Shown: piece by piece, positions 5,503-12,240 of the stretch
How the letters are laid out: each line of letters opens with the position of its first letter
How positions within the stretch are numbered: position 1 is the stretch's first letter
Source: a virus
DNA length: 20,270 nt
IMG/VR virus record: IMGVR_UViG_3300010155_000142
Coordinates: 1-20,270 of that record
Direction: 5' to 3' (one strand)
Made by a program: the position numbers and the translations under genes
Notes under the pieces: generated by a model
Told to the model about the DNA's origin: nothing
The model's input: the letters and a program-made list of their open reading frames with translations, nothing else
The model's database searches: none

Positions 5503-7796
5503 TGACAGGCACTCTAATAAAGCCTAAAGTAGCTATCGTAGAGACTAAACCAAGTAAAACCAATTACGCACGAGAGTTCGATGGAGAGTTTGAATTTGAC
5601 CAGTATCAACTGTGTTCCGATCCAACTATTAAAAAAGTATTGAAGCGCAATTGCGACATTGAGATAGACATAGATGCGTATGACTGGTTAGTACTTGTAG
5701 GGAGTGATGCTCTGAAGTATTTCACCCCCATTAACTCAGTTACAGAATATTCAGGCAAGAAAGTAGAAGGTAAATTTCTGCCGGTAATTAATCCAGCGAT
5801 GCTTACGTTTAAACCTGAGGCAAGACGCACTTGGGAAGATTCAAAGCAAAGTATTATAGATTATATTACTGATAACAAGCAAGACACAGTTATCACAGAG
5901 GACAATGCTTGGGGTATTCAAAACACTGAAGAAGCCAACGCCTTTATTCAGGCATCTATAGACGCTCCAAGCCCCTATATTGCCCTCGATTCGGAGACTA
6001 CAGGTTTGTACCCGAGAGATGGATATATGCTTGGTATTTCCCTATCGTATGAGAGGGATAAAGGTGCTTACATTGATACAGAGTGCTTCGACGAAACTAC
6101 AGAACAATTATTACAAGAGTTATTCGACAAGAAGGTCGTAGTGTTCCATAACGCTAAGTTTGATATGGCTTTCTTTGAGTATCATTTTAATTTTAAATTT
6201 CCTCGTTTTGAGGACACTATGCTACTGCACTATCTCATAGATGAGAACCCCGGCACACATGGGTTGAAGCAGTTAGCGATGAAATTTACTAAGTATGGCG
6301 ACTATGAAAAACCAATGTATGATTGGATTAATGCCTACCGCAAAGAGCACGGCATACTTAAAAACGATTTCACTTGGGACTGTATCCCTTTTGACATAAT
6401 GAAATTATATGCGGGCATGGATGCTGCGGTAACATTCTTACTCTATGAGAAGTTTGTAAAAATAAAGCAGAACAAGAGACTTGCTAAAGTATACGATAAT
6501 ATATTAATTCCGGGTTGTAGGTTTTTAACCGATATCCAAGATAATGGCGTGCCTTTCGATAAGTCTCGACTGCTCAAATCTCAGTCTTTAATGCAAGACC
6601 AGATTGACGAAGCAGTAGCGGAGCTATATAAAGATCCTGCCATTAGTAAATTTGAGAAAATAAATGGAAAAGATTTTAATCCTAACTCTACTGTCCAGCT
6701 TCGTAGTCTGTTGTTTGACTATGTTGGTCTCACTCCAACTGGTAAAAAGACTGGCACTGGAGCACATTCGACAGACGCAGAGGTTCTTGAGGACCTGTCT
6801 AGACAATCCCACATCCCAGGACTTATATTGGGAATTAGACAGAAATCCAAGATTAAAAATACTTATCTGGACAAAATCTTACCCCAGTTGGATAGAGATA
6901 GCCGACTACGTACAGGTTTCAACCTCCATAGTACTACTTCTGGGAGGCTTAGTTCTAGTGGCAAACTCAACATGCAACAACTGCCTAGGGATAACCCTAT
7001 TGTAAAAGGTTGTATTAAAGCTGCACCGGGACACAAGATTGTTGCGATGGATTTGACCACAGCGGAGGTATATGTTGCCGCTGTGCTTGCTAAGGATAAG
7101 GCATTGATAGAGGTATTTCGTTCAGGCGGAAACTTCCATAGTACCATTGCTAAGAAAGTATTTAGATTACCCTGCCCAGTGGAGGAAGTAGCTGAGAAGT
7201 ATTCTACACAGAGACAGGCGGCAAAAGCTGTTACTTTCGGTATCATGTATGGCGCAGGTGCTAGAAAGATTAGTGAGCAGGTTACTAAGGATTCAGGTAA
7301 GCCTTTCACTAGAACGGATGCACAGGACGTGATTGATGAATATTTTACTGCGTTCCACAAACTAAAATCATGGATTGAAGAAAACCAACAGTTTATCCAA
7401 CAAAATGGATTCATTTACAGCTTCTTCGGAAGAAAGAGGAGATTACCAAATGTCGCATCGTCAGACAAAGGCATCCAGAGCCATAGCGTTAGGTCTGGTC
7501 TTAATTTTTTGGTGCAGTCTGCTGCTAGTGATATTAACCTATTAGGTGCTATCGATATGAACGCCTATATAAAGGCGACTGGTATGAAAGCACGTATCTT
7601 TGCGTTAGTACACGATTCAATTCTAGCAGAAGTACCAGACGATGAGGTAGACCACTATAAAGAGAAACTCGCAGGGTTTATCCAAATAGATAGAGGTGTC
7701 TCTATATCTGGAGTACCTGTAGGTTGTGACTTTGAGATTGTTCACGAAGATTATTCTGGCGGAAAATTCGAGAAGAGGTATGGTGTTCACGTATAA
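5502..7796 (+). CDS. polA: Family A DNA polymerase with 3'-5' proofreading exonuclease
   Basis: This is the replicative polymerase of the phage. Residues about 8-122 form an extra domain that resembles a degenerate family 4 uracil-DNA glycosylase. The DEDDy exonuclease follows: DSETTG (Asp163, Glu165), HNAKFD (216-221) and YAGMD (303-307). The polymerase domain has motif A MDLTTAEVY (Asp517, steric-gate-like Glu522), motif B with Arg571, Lys575, Phe579 and Tyr583 in RQAAKAVTFGIMYG, and motif C VHDS (His704, Asp705). Motif C has Ser706 where Pol I and T7 have Glu. Phe579 corresponds to Pol I residue 762. There is no 5' nuclease domain; that activity is encoded separately at 14441. The start ATG overlaps the HNH stop (TAATG), with GGAGAAGAG just upstream. 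Length 764 is in the range for phage A-family enzymes. Confidence 0.95.
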   Translation: MTGTLIKPKVAIVETKPSKTNYAREFDGEFEFDQYQLCSDPTIKKVLKRNCDIEIDIDAYDWLVLVGSDALKYFTPINSVTEYSGKKVEGKFLPVINPAMLTFKPEARRTWEDSKQSIIDYITDNKQDTVITEDNAWGIQNTEEANAFIQASIDAPSPYIALDSETTGLYPRDGYMLGISLSYERDKGAYIDTECFDETTEQLLQELFDKKVVVFHNAKFDMAFFEYHFNFKFPRFEDTMLLHYLIDENPGTHGLKQLAMKFTKYGDYEKPMYDWINAYRKEHGILKNDFTWDCIPFDIMKLYAGMDAAVTFLLYEKFVKIKQNKRLAKVYDNILIPGCRFLTDIQDNGVPFDKSRLLKSQSLMQDQIDEAVAELYKDPAISKFEKINGKDFNPNSTVQLRSLLFDYVGLTPTGKKTGTGAHSTDAEVLEDLSRQSHIPGLILGIRQKSKIKNTYLDKILPQLDRDSRLRTGFNLHSTTSGRLSSSGKLNMQQLPRDNPIVKGCIKAAPGHKIVAMDLTTAEVYVAAVLAKDKALIEVFRSGGNFHSTIAKKVFRLPCPVEEVAEKYSTQRQAAKAVTFGIMYGAGARKISEQVTKDSGKPFTRTDAQDVIDEYFTAFHKLKSWIEENQQFIQQNGFIYSFFGRKRRLPNVASSDKGIQSHSVRSGLNFLVQSAASDINLLGAIDMNAYIKATGMKARIFALVHDSILAEVPDDEVDHYKEKLAGFIQIDRGVSISGVPVGCDFEIVHEDYSGGKFEKRYGVHV

Positions 7797-8274
7797 AGAT
7801 TTTAATAAGATAACCTTCCCCGCATTTTTACTAGATTCAAGTAATTGGGAGAAGTCAGACGGTCTGTTATTCTGCGAGGGCAAGTTAGTAGATGATTCTA
7901 ATCAGATGGGCGCTACTTTAGGCGCTCGTAGGGTACAGACTCCTTTTAAAGATAAGTATGAACTAAAAAAGGCTGTTACAGCTCCTAACGGTATTTTGAA
8001 ACAGAGCACGCGCTATTTTGTAGATAATAAAGGTATGCCTTTTATATATGAAAAAACGCGGTTTATGCCTTTAAAGTATTTGAAGATTAGAAAAGTGGAG
8101 CGGAAAGAGTATGCTACACTTATATGGGTAAAAGGGCATAATGCTCCTTTTACCGTGCCGCGCCCTCCCGAAGATGGACACGCATGGGCAGGGATTTTGC
8201 ATTTACATGGATTACCGTGGATGCTTTACGAGTACTCTACAGAGAAACTCAAAGACACTAGAAGAAAAGTATAA
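7780..8274 (+). CDS. Unknown protein between polymerase and PhoH
   Basis: I cannot name this 164-residue protein. It overlaps the 3' end of the polymerase gene by 17 nt and ends 3 nt before the PhoH-like gene, so it is co-transcribed with the replication genes. It is rich in aromatic and basic residues (FTYKDFNK, YEKTRFMPLKYLKIRKVERKE) and contains a Pro-rich PRPPEDGHAW segment and a basic C-terminus (KLKDTRRKV). No signal peptide, transmembrane segment, Walker motif or cysteine cluster is visible. ATG 7780 is chosen, although the purine-rich AGAAGAGG ends only 1 nt before it; GTG 7783 (product beginning MFTYKDF) is equally possible and has better spacing. The longer frame to 7726 lies wholly inside the polymerase and is unlikely. 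Confidence 0.75.
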   Translation: MVFTYKDFNKITFPAFLLDSSNWEKSDGLLFCEGKLVDDSNQMGATLGARRVQTPFKDKYELKKAVTAPNGILKQSTRYFVDNKGMPFIYEKTRFMPLKYLKIRKVERKEYATLIWVKGHNAPFTVPRPPEDGHAWAGILHLHGLPWMLYEYSTEKLKDTRRKV

Positions 8275-8277
8275 CTT

Positions 8278-8937
8278 ATGGGTAAACGACGAAAAACTCT
8301 TGCGGGTGTAAATTTTGACCTAAGAGAGATTGAACCTTTAACACGCAACCAACTTAGAGCATTTGAATCGGGTAAGAACCTCGTTCTTCATGGACTTGCA
8401 GGAACAGGAAAAACCTTTATCTCATCATACCTAGCGTTTGATGATATGACAAAAGGCGAGTACCAGAAGCTGATTATTATACGCAGTGCAGTTCCTACAA
8501 GAGATATTGGTTTCCTGCCCGGAACAGAGAAGGAGAAAGCCTCAGTCTATGAGGAGCCTTATAAAGATATTGCTAATGATTTATTCAGTAGAGGGGATGC
8601 TTATGAAATCCTCAAACAGAAAACTTTAGTAGAATTTATGACTACTTCTTTTATACGAGGGATTACACTTAGAGATGCGGTTATTCTTGTTGATGAGTGC
8701 CAAAATATGTCTTTTCACGAGCTAGACTCTATTATTACTCGTATTGGTGAGAATTGTAGAGTTATTTTTTGTGGGGACTTCCGTCAAGCAGACCTGAAAC
8801 AGAACGGGATGCAGGACTTCATACAAATCTTGAAACGTATGAGTTTATTCAACTTTATTGAATTTGAGGTTGAAGACATTGTGCGATCCGACTTTGTTAA
8901 GACTTATATTATTGCTAAGAATGAACTTGAGCTGTGA
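8278..8937 (+). CDS. phoH: PhoH-like P-loop ATPase
   Basis: The 219-residue protein is the single ATPase domain of the PhoH family, related to the helicase domain of RecD-like SF1 proteins. Visible motifs are Walker A GLAGTGKT (39-46), the PhoH hallmark VPTRDIGFLPG (72-82), Walker B VILVDECQN (135-143) and a downstream GDFRQ (166-170). It is common in phages of marine bacteria. Its biochemical role in phages is not settled; RNA or DNA remodelling is usually proposed. The N-terminus is basic (GKRRK). It sits 3 nt after the unknown gene, and its TGA overlaps the GTG start of the next helicase (GTGA), suggesting translational coupling. Confidence 0.9.
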   Translation: MGKRRKTLAGVNFDLREIEPLTRNQLRAFESGKNLVLHGLAGTGKTFISSYLAFDDMTKGEYQKLIIIRSAVPTRDIGFLPGTEKEKASVYEEPYKDIANDLFSRGDAYEILKQKTLVEFMTTSFIRGITLRDAVILVDECQNMSFHELDSIITRIGENCRVIFCGDFRQADLKQNGMQDFIQILKRMSLFNFIEFEVEDIVRSDFVKTYIIAKNELEL

Positions 8938-10217
8938 AGGCAGTCATAAGTCATAGAATATATATGGATTGTAGTGCTGAACTGCAAGAGAGTATCGATA
9001 AAGAACTCACATATACTATTCCTTCGCACAACCCACACGATCCGCCCCAAGTTATTAAAAACATGGGCATTATTCGTAACGGGTTAGTATCACTACCAAT
9101 AGGGCGTACGGATTTAATACCAGAGCACTATGAAATAGTCGATAAGCGGATAAAGAAGCCAGTAGATTTTCCTGAGTTTAAGTTTGAACTACGAGAAAGT
9201 CAACAGAAGGTTTATGATGAAATCGAAGACAATGCTATAATTAACGCATGGGTCAGTTGGGGTAAGACATTTACAGGTCTCGCAATAGCAGGCAAATTAG
9301 GTCAAAAAACACTCGTTGTTACCCATACTGTCCCTCTGCGTAATCAGTGGGCAAAAGAAGTAGAAAAAGTATTTGGGTTTACTCCTGGCATCATAGGCAG
9401 TGGTAGGTTTGAACTTGACGCTCCTATCGTTATTGGGAATACTCAAACTTTATACCGCAATATAGAGAAGATTCGTAAGGAATTCGGCACTGTCATACTT
9501 GATGAGATGCATCATGTTAGTAGTCCGACCTTCTCTAAGATTTTAGATACAAATTACTGTAGATATAAGATAGGATTATCGGGAACTATAGAAAGAAAGG
9601 ACGGTAAACACGTTGTGTTTAGAGATTACTTTGGTAATACTCTCTTTAAGCCGCCTAAAGAAAACTATATGACCCCTACAGTACACATAGTACCTTCCGA
9701 GATACGCTTTATGGATGGTGCTAGAATACCGTGGGCTAATAGAGTAACAAAATTAGCAATGGATGAGGAATATCAACACACAATCAGTATGCTTGCTGCG
9801 GCCTACGCCGCAAGAGGGCATAAAGTGCTAGTAGTAAGTGATCGAGTGAGCTTTTTGAAGCGTTGCGCGGAGCTTACTGGAGACAAAGCAATATGTGTTA
9901 CGGGTGACGTAGCACACGAGGACAGAGAAACGCTTGTAGATCAAATTCTCTACGGGGATGCAGAAGTTTTGTATGGTACGCAAGCAATTTTCTCGGAAGG
10001 GATATCCGTAGACAGCCTGAGCTGCCTTATTTTAGGCACTCCGGTTAATAATGAACCTCTACTCACACAGCTAGTGGGTAGGGTGATACGAAAGAAGGAA
10101 GGTAAGATTGACCCTGTTATTATAGATATTCACTTGAAAGGAAATACTGCTAGAAAGCAGGCTTCTAACAGAGTGGGTTTCTATATGAAACAGGGTTGGA
10201 ACATGAAGTACCTTTAA
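8934..10217 (+). CDS. uvsW: UvsW-like SF2 DNA helicase
   Basis: This is an SF2 helicase of the T4 UvsW/RecG-like functional type, expected to branch-migrate and remodel recombination and stalled-fork intermediates. An N-terminal domain of about 85 residues precedes the helicase core. Core motifs are a Walker A of the AxxxxGKT form (Ala105, Gly110-Lys111-Thr112), DEMH (190-193), LSGT (215-218), a C-terminal lobe with VLVVSDR, and motif VI QLVGRVIR (379-386). Length 427 is slightly below T4 UvsW (about 500). The start GTG 8934 overlaps the PhoH stop. Neighbours SSB, gp46 and gp47 support a role in recombination-dependent replication. A general DEAD/DEAH helicase annotation would be the conservative alternative. 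Confidence 0.87.
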   Translation: MKAVISHRIYMDCSAELQESIDKELTYTIPSHNPHDPPQVIKNMGIIRNGLVSLPIGRTDLIPEHYEIVDKRIKKPVDFPEFKFELRESQQKVYDEIEDNAIINAWVSWGKTFTGLAIAGKLGQKTLVVTHTVPLRNQWAKEVEKVFGFTPGIIGSGRFELDAPIVIGNTQTLYRNIEKIRKEFGTVILDEMHHVSSPTFSKILDTNYCRYKIGLSGTIERKDGKHVVFRDYFGNTLFKPPKENYMTPTVHIVPSEIRFMDGARIPWANRVTKLAMDEEYQHTISMLAAAYAARGHKVLVVSDRVSFLKRCAELTGDKAICVTGDVAHEDRETLVDQILYGDAEVLYGTQAIFSEGISVDSLSCLILGTPVNNEPLLTQLVGRVIRKKEGKIDPVIIDIHLKGNTARKQASNRVGFYMKQGWNMKYL

Positions 10218-10225
10218 AATAATTC

Positions 10226-10254
10226 TTGACAACTTACTTAAACTTCGGTATAAT
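10226..10254 (+). promoter_or_regulatory. Sigma-70-type promoter P5, overlapping the following start region
   Basis: TTGACA (10226-10231) and TATAAT (10249-10254) are perfect with a 17-bp spacer containing ACTTAAA, and AAAATAATTC lies upstream. The predicted start is near 10261. That is downstream of the ATG at 10257 that opens the next reading frame, so transcripts from P5 should lack that ATG. P5 probably serves the SSB-gp47-gp46 genes, or the next protein begins further in. Confidence 0.8.
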
Positions 10255-10256
10255 AT

Positions 10257-10658
10257 ATGCTCTTATTTGATTGGAAGAAGGTTTACGATACGGCAGAGGG
10301 GAACATTTCCTCATGTAATTTAATTATGGAAATGCTCATAAAAGGGCAGATCCCTAAAAATACATACGACCCTATCTATAGATTTTCTCAGATGAACTTT
10401 CACGGGGACTCCTTTCTGGTGCATCCTGAATTTCTTCTGTACAATTCTTATAAGTATACACACCGAGAGCTTAGTATTTATTACGCACTTTCTTCTTTAA
10501 GAAGTTATGCAGAATACTTAGCCTCAAATAAACTTACGCTAGATTCACTGCATTGTCCCGTGGATTTAGATACTATTAAAGACAACAGGCTACTCATTGT
10601 AGAAGAGAAAGATATTACTTTTATATATGAAGAAGTCCAACTGGAGACTATACACTAA
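10257..10658 (+). CDS. Unknown 133-aa protein next to SSB
   Basis: I do not recognise a family. The product is mixed in character with many aromatic residues (LLFDWKKVY, NSYKYTHRELSIYYALSSL) and an acidic C-terminal part (VDLDTIKD, VEEKDITFIYEEVQLE). No nucleotide-binding motif or membrane segment is seen. Its stop overlaps the SSB ATG (TAATG), so it belongs to the recombination operon. The first ATG (10257) lies 3 nt after the P5 -10 box, upstream of the predicted transcript start, and has no Shine-Dalgarno. The next in-frame Met is residue 24 (10326), also poorly supported. Translation from read-through mRNA at 10257, or a start further in, are both open. A helicase loader or small recombination mediator would suit the position but is speculation. 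Confidence 0.7.
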   Translation: MLLFDWKKVYDTAEGNISSCNLIMEMLIKGQIPKNTYDPIYRFSQMNFHGDSFLVHPEFLLYNSYKYTHRELSIYYALSSLRSYAEYLASNKLTLDSLHCPVDLDTIKDNRLLIVEEKDITFIYEEVQLETIH

Positions 10659-11284
10659 TGGCTATTGCATTTAACCAACAAAAGGGCTCTGCCCAAAAAA
10701 CATCTATCGACAGCTTTCGGTTTGTTGATGGCGACAACAAAATGCGTATCGTAGGAGACATTCTTGCTAGATACGTCTACTGGATCAAGGGCGAAAACGG
10801 AAAAAACATTCCTATGGAGTGCCTTTCTTTCGATAGGAACGCTGAACGATTTAACAATGTAGAGAAAGACTGGGTTCGTGAATACTTCCCAGACCTGAAA
10901 TGTGGCTGGAGCTACGCTACTCAGTGCATTGACGGTGGGAAAGTAAAAGTAGTAAACTTAAAGAAAAAACTTTGGGAGCAAATTATCACTGCTGCTGAAG
11001 ATTTGGGCGACCCTACTGATCCTGAGACTGGTTGGGACATTTGTTTCAAACGAGTAAAAACAGGTCCACTTCCTTACAATGTTGAGTACCAACTACAAGC
11101 TCTCAAATGTAAGCCACGTGCTCTGACCGACGAAGAGAAAGAAGCTATTGCTGAATTAAAGTCTATGGACGATGTAATGACTCGTCCTACTCCTGACGCT
11201 CAGAAAGAACTTCTTGATAGGCTTCGTAACCAAGGTAATGAAACTGATGACGAAGCATTAGAGCAAGAGTTTAATGTAGGATGA
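10658..11284 (+). CDS. gp32-like single-stranded DNA-binding protein
   Basis: This is most likely the phage ssDNA-binding protein that coats single strands during replication and recombination. The 208-residue protein has a basic N-terminus (FNQQKGSAQKTS), a central OB-type region with the FRFVDGDNKMRIVGD opening and aromatic-rich WSYATQCIDG and VKVVNLKKKLW segments. Its acidic C-terminal tail (about 193-205, GNETDDEALEQEF) is the hallmark protein-interaction tail of SSBs. It is shorter than T4 gp32 (301 aa), and the Cys/His zinc ribbon of gp32 is not evident. The position directly before gp47/gp46 supports the call. The start ATG overlaps the upstream stop, with GGAG at 10643-10646, and its own stop overlaps the gp47 ATG. 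Confidence 0.8.
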   Translation: MAIAFNQQKGSAQKTSIDSFRFVDGDNKMRIVGDILARYVYWIKGENGKNIPMECLSFDRNAERFNNVEKDWVREYFPDLKCGWSYATQCIDGGKVKVVNLKKKLWEQIITAAEDLGDPTDPETGWDICFKRVKTGPLPYNVEYQLQALKCKPRALTDEEKEAIAELKSMDDVMTRPTPDAQKELLDRLRNQGNETDDEALEQEFNVG

Positions 11285-12240
11285 TTCTCTTTACGGCAGA
11301 CTGGCACATAAAGCTGGGACAGAAAAATGTCCCAGTAAAGTGGGCTACAAACCGTTATCAGATGTTCTTCGAGCAAGTCTATGAGTTAGAGAAAGAGTGT
11401 ACCATGCACATTATCGGGGGCGATCTTTTTGATCGTCTCCCGAACATGGAGGAGTTGGAACTTTACTTCAAGTTTATTCGTGGAGTAAAGATTCCAACAA
11501 TTATATATGACGGGAACCACGAAGCTACAAAGAAAAACAAAACTTTCTTTACTCAGCTAAAACAGGTGTCTCGGGATATAAACCCTCTAATAAACATTGT
11601 TGATATATCTTATATCGACGAAGGTTTAGGTTATGGTATATTACCTTACGCTGACCTACATAGAAAAGGCGCTATAGATCATTTTGATACGCGTATGCCT
11701 TTGTTCACTCATGTCAGAGGAGAGATACCTCCTCACGTTAAACCGGAAATCGACCTAGACCTTCTAGCAGGTTTCCCTGTAGTATTTGCAGGCGATTTAC
11801 ACGCTCATTGCAATACTCAACGAAATATTGTATACCCTGGAAGCCCCATGACTACATCATTTCACAGAAGCAAGGTAAAGACCGGATATCTGTTGATTAA
11901 TGAGAATAATTGGGACTGGATGTGGGAAGCATTTACCCTTCCACAACTTATTCGGAAAACAGTCAATAGCGAAAGCGAGATGGTTCCTACTGAGTTTGAT
12001 CACACGATTTACGAAATAGAGGGTGATATACAAGACCTTGCAGCAGTAAAGAATTCAGAACTGCTGGATAAGAAAGTAGTACTTAGGAAGTCGGAAGCAA
12101 GTCTCATAATTGATAAAGATATGTCAATACAAGATGAGTTAGTAGAGTATCTAAACTATATTCTAGAAATAAACCCTGAGAAAGTACCAGACATCATAGG
12201 AACATACAATGATTACACTTCAAACATTGAAATGGGATAA
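11281..12240 (+). CDS. gp47/SbcD-like recombination endonuclease subunit (Mre11 family)
   Basis: This is the metallophosphoesterase nuclease subunit of the gp46/47 (SbcCD, Mre11-Rad50) complex, which resects DNA ends to start recombination. The metal-binding motifs are in the expected order: DWH (Asp7, His9), GGDLFDR (Asp48), GNHE (Asn79, His80), then THVRG and AGDLHAH. The 319 residues match T4 gp47 (about 339). The C-terminal part (about 230-319) should be the Rad50-binding and capping region. The ATG at 11281 overlaps the SSB stop (ATGA), and the gene overlaps gp46 by 32 nt, ensuring coupled production of the two subunits. Confidence 0.93.
   Translation: MILFTADWHIKLGQKNVPVKWATNRYQMFFEQVYELEKECTMHIIGGDLFDRLPNMEELELYFKFIRGVKIPTIIYDGNHEATKKNKTFFTQLKQVSRDINPLINIVDISYIDEGLGYGILPYADLHRKGAIDHFDTRMPLFTHVRGEIPPHVKPEIDLDLLAGFPVVFAGDLHAHCNTQRNIVYPGSPMTTSFHRSKVKTGYLLINENNWDWMWEAFTLPQLIRKTVNSESEMVPTEFDHTIYEIEGDIQDLAAVKNSELLDKKVVLRKSEASLIIDKDMSIQDELVEYLNYILEINPEKVPDIIGTYNDYTSNIEMG

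Noticed and set aside
6863-7414. Long minus-strand frame (183 codons) inside the polymerase
   Set aside because: It lies wholly antisense to conserved polymerase motifs, has no ribosome site or known domain, and is a shadow of the coding strand.
7726-7779. Upstream extension of the unknown protein after the polymerase
   Set aside because: It would overlap the polymerase by about 70 nt without a ribosome site. A purine-rich site (AGAAGAGG) lies next to 7780/7783.
9246-9269. Broken Walker A in the UvsW-like helicase
   Set aside because: Although no GSGKT is present, Ala105-x4-Gly-Lys-Thr satisfies the general P-loop pattern, so activity is expected.
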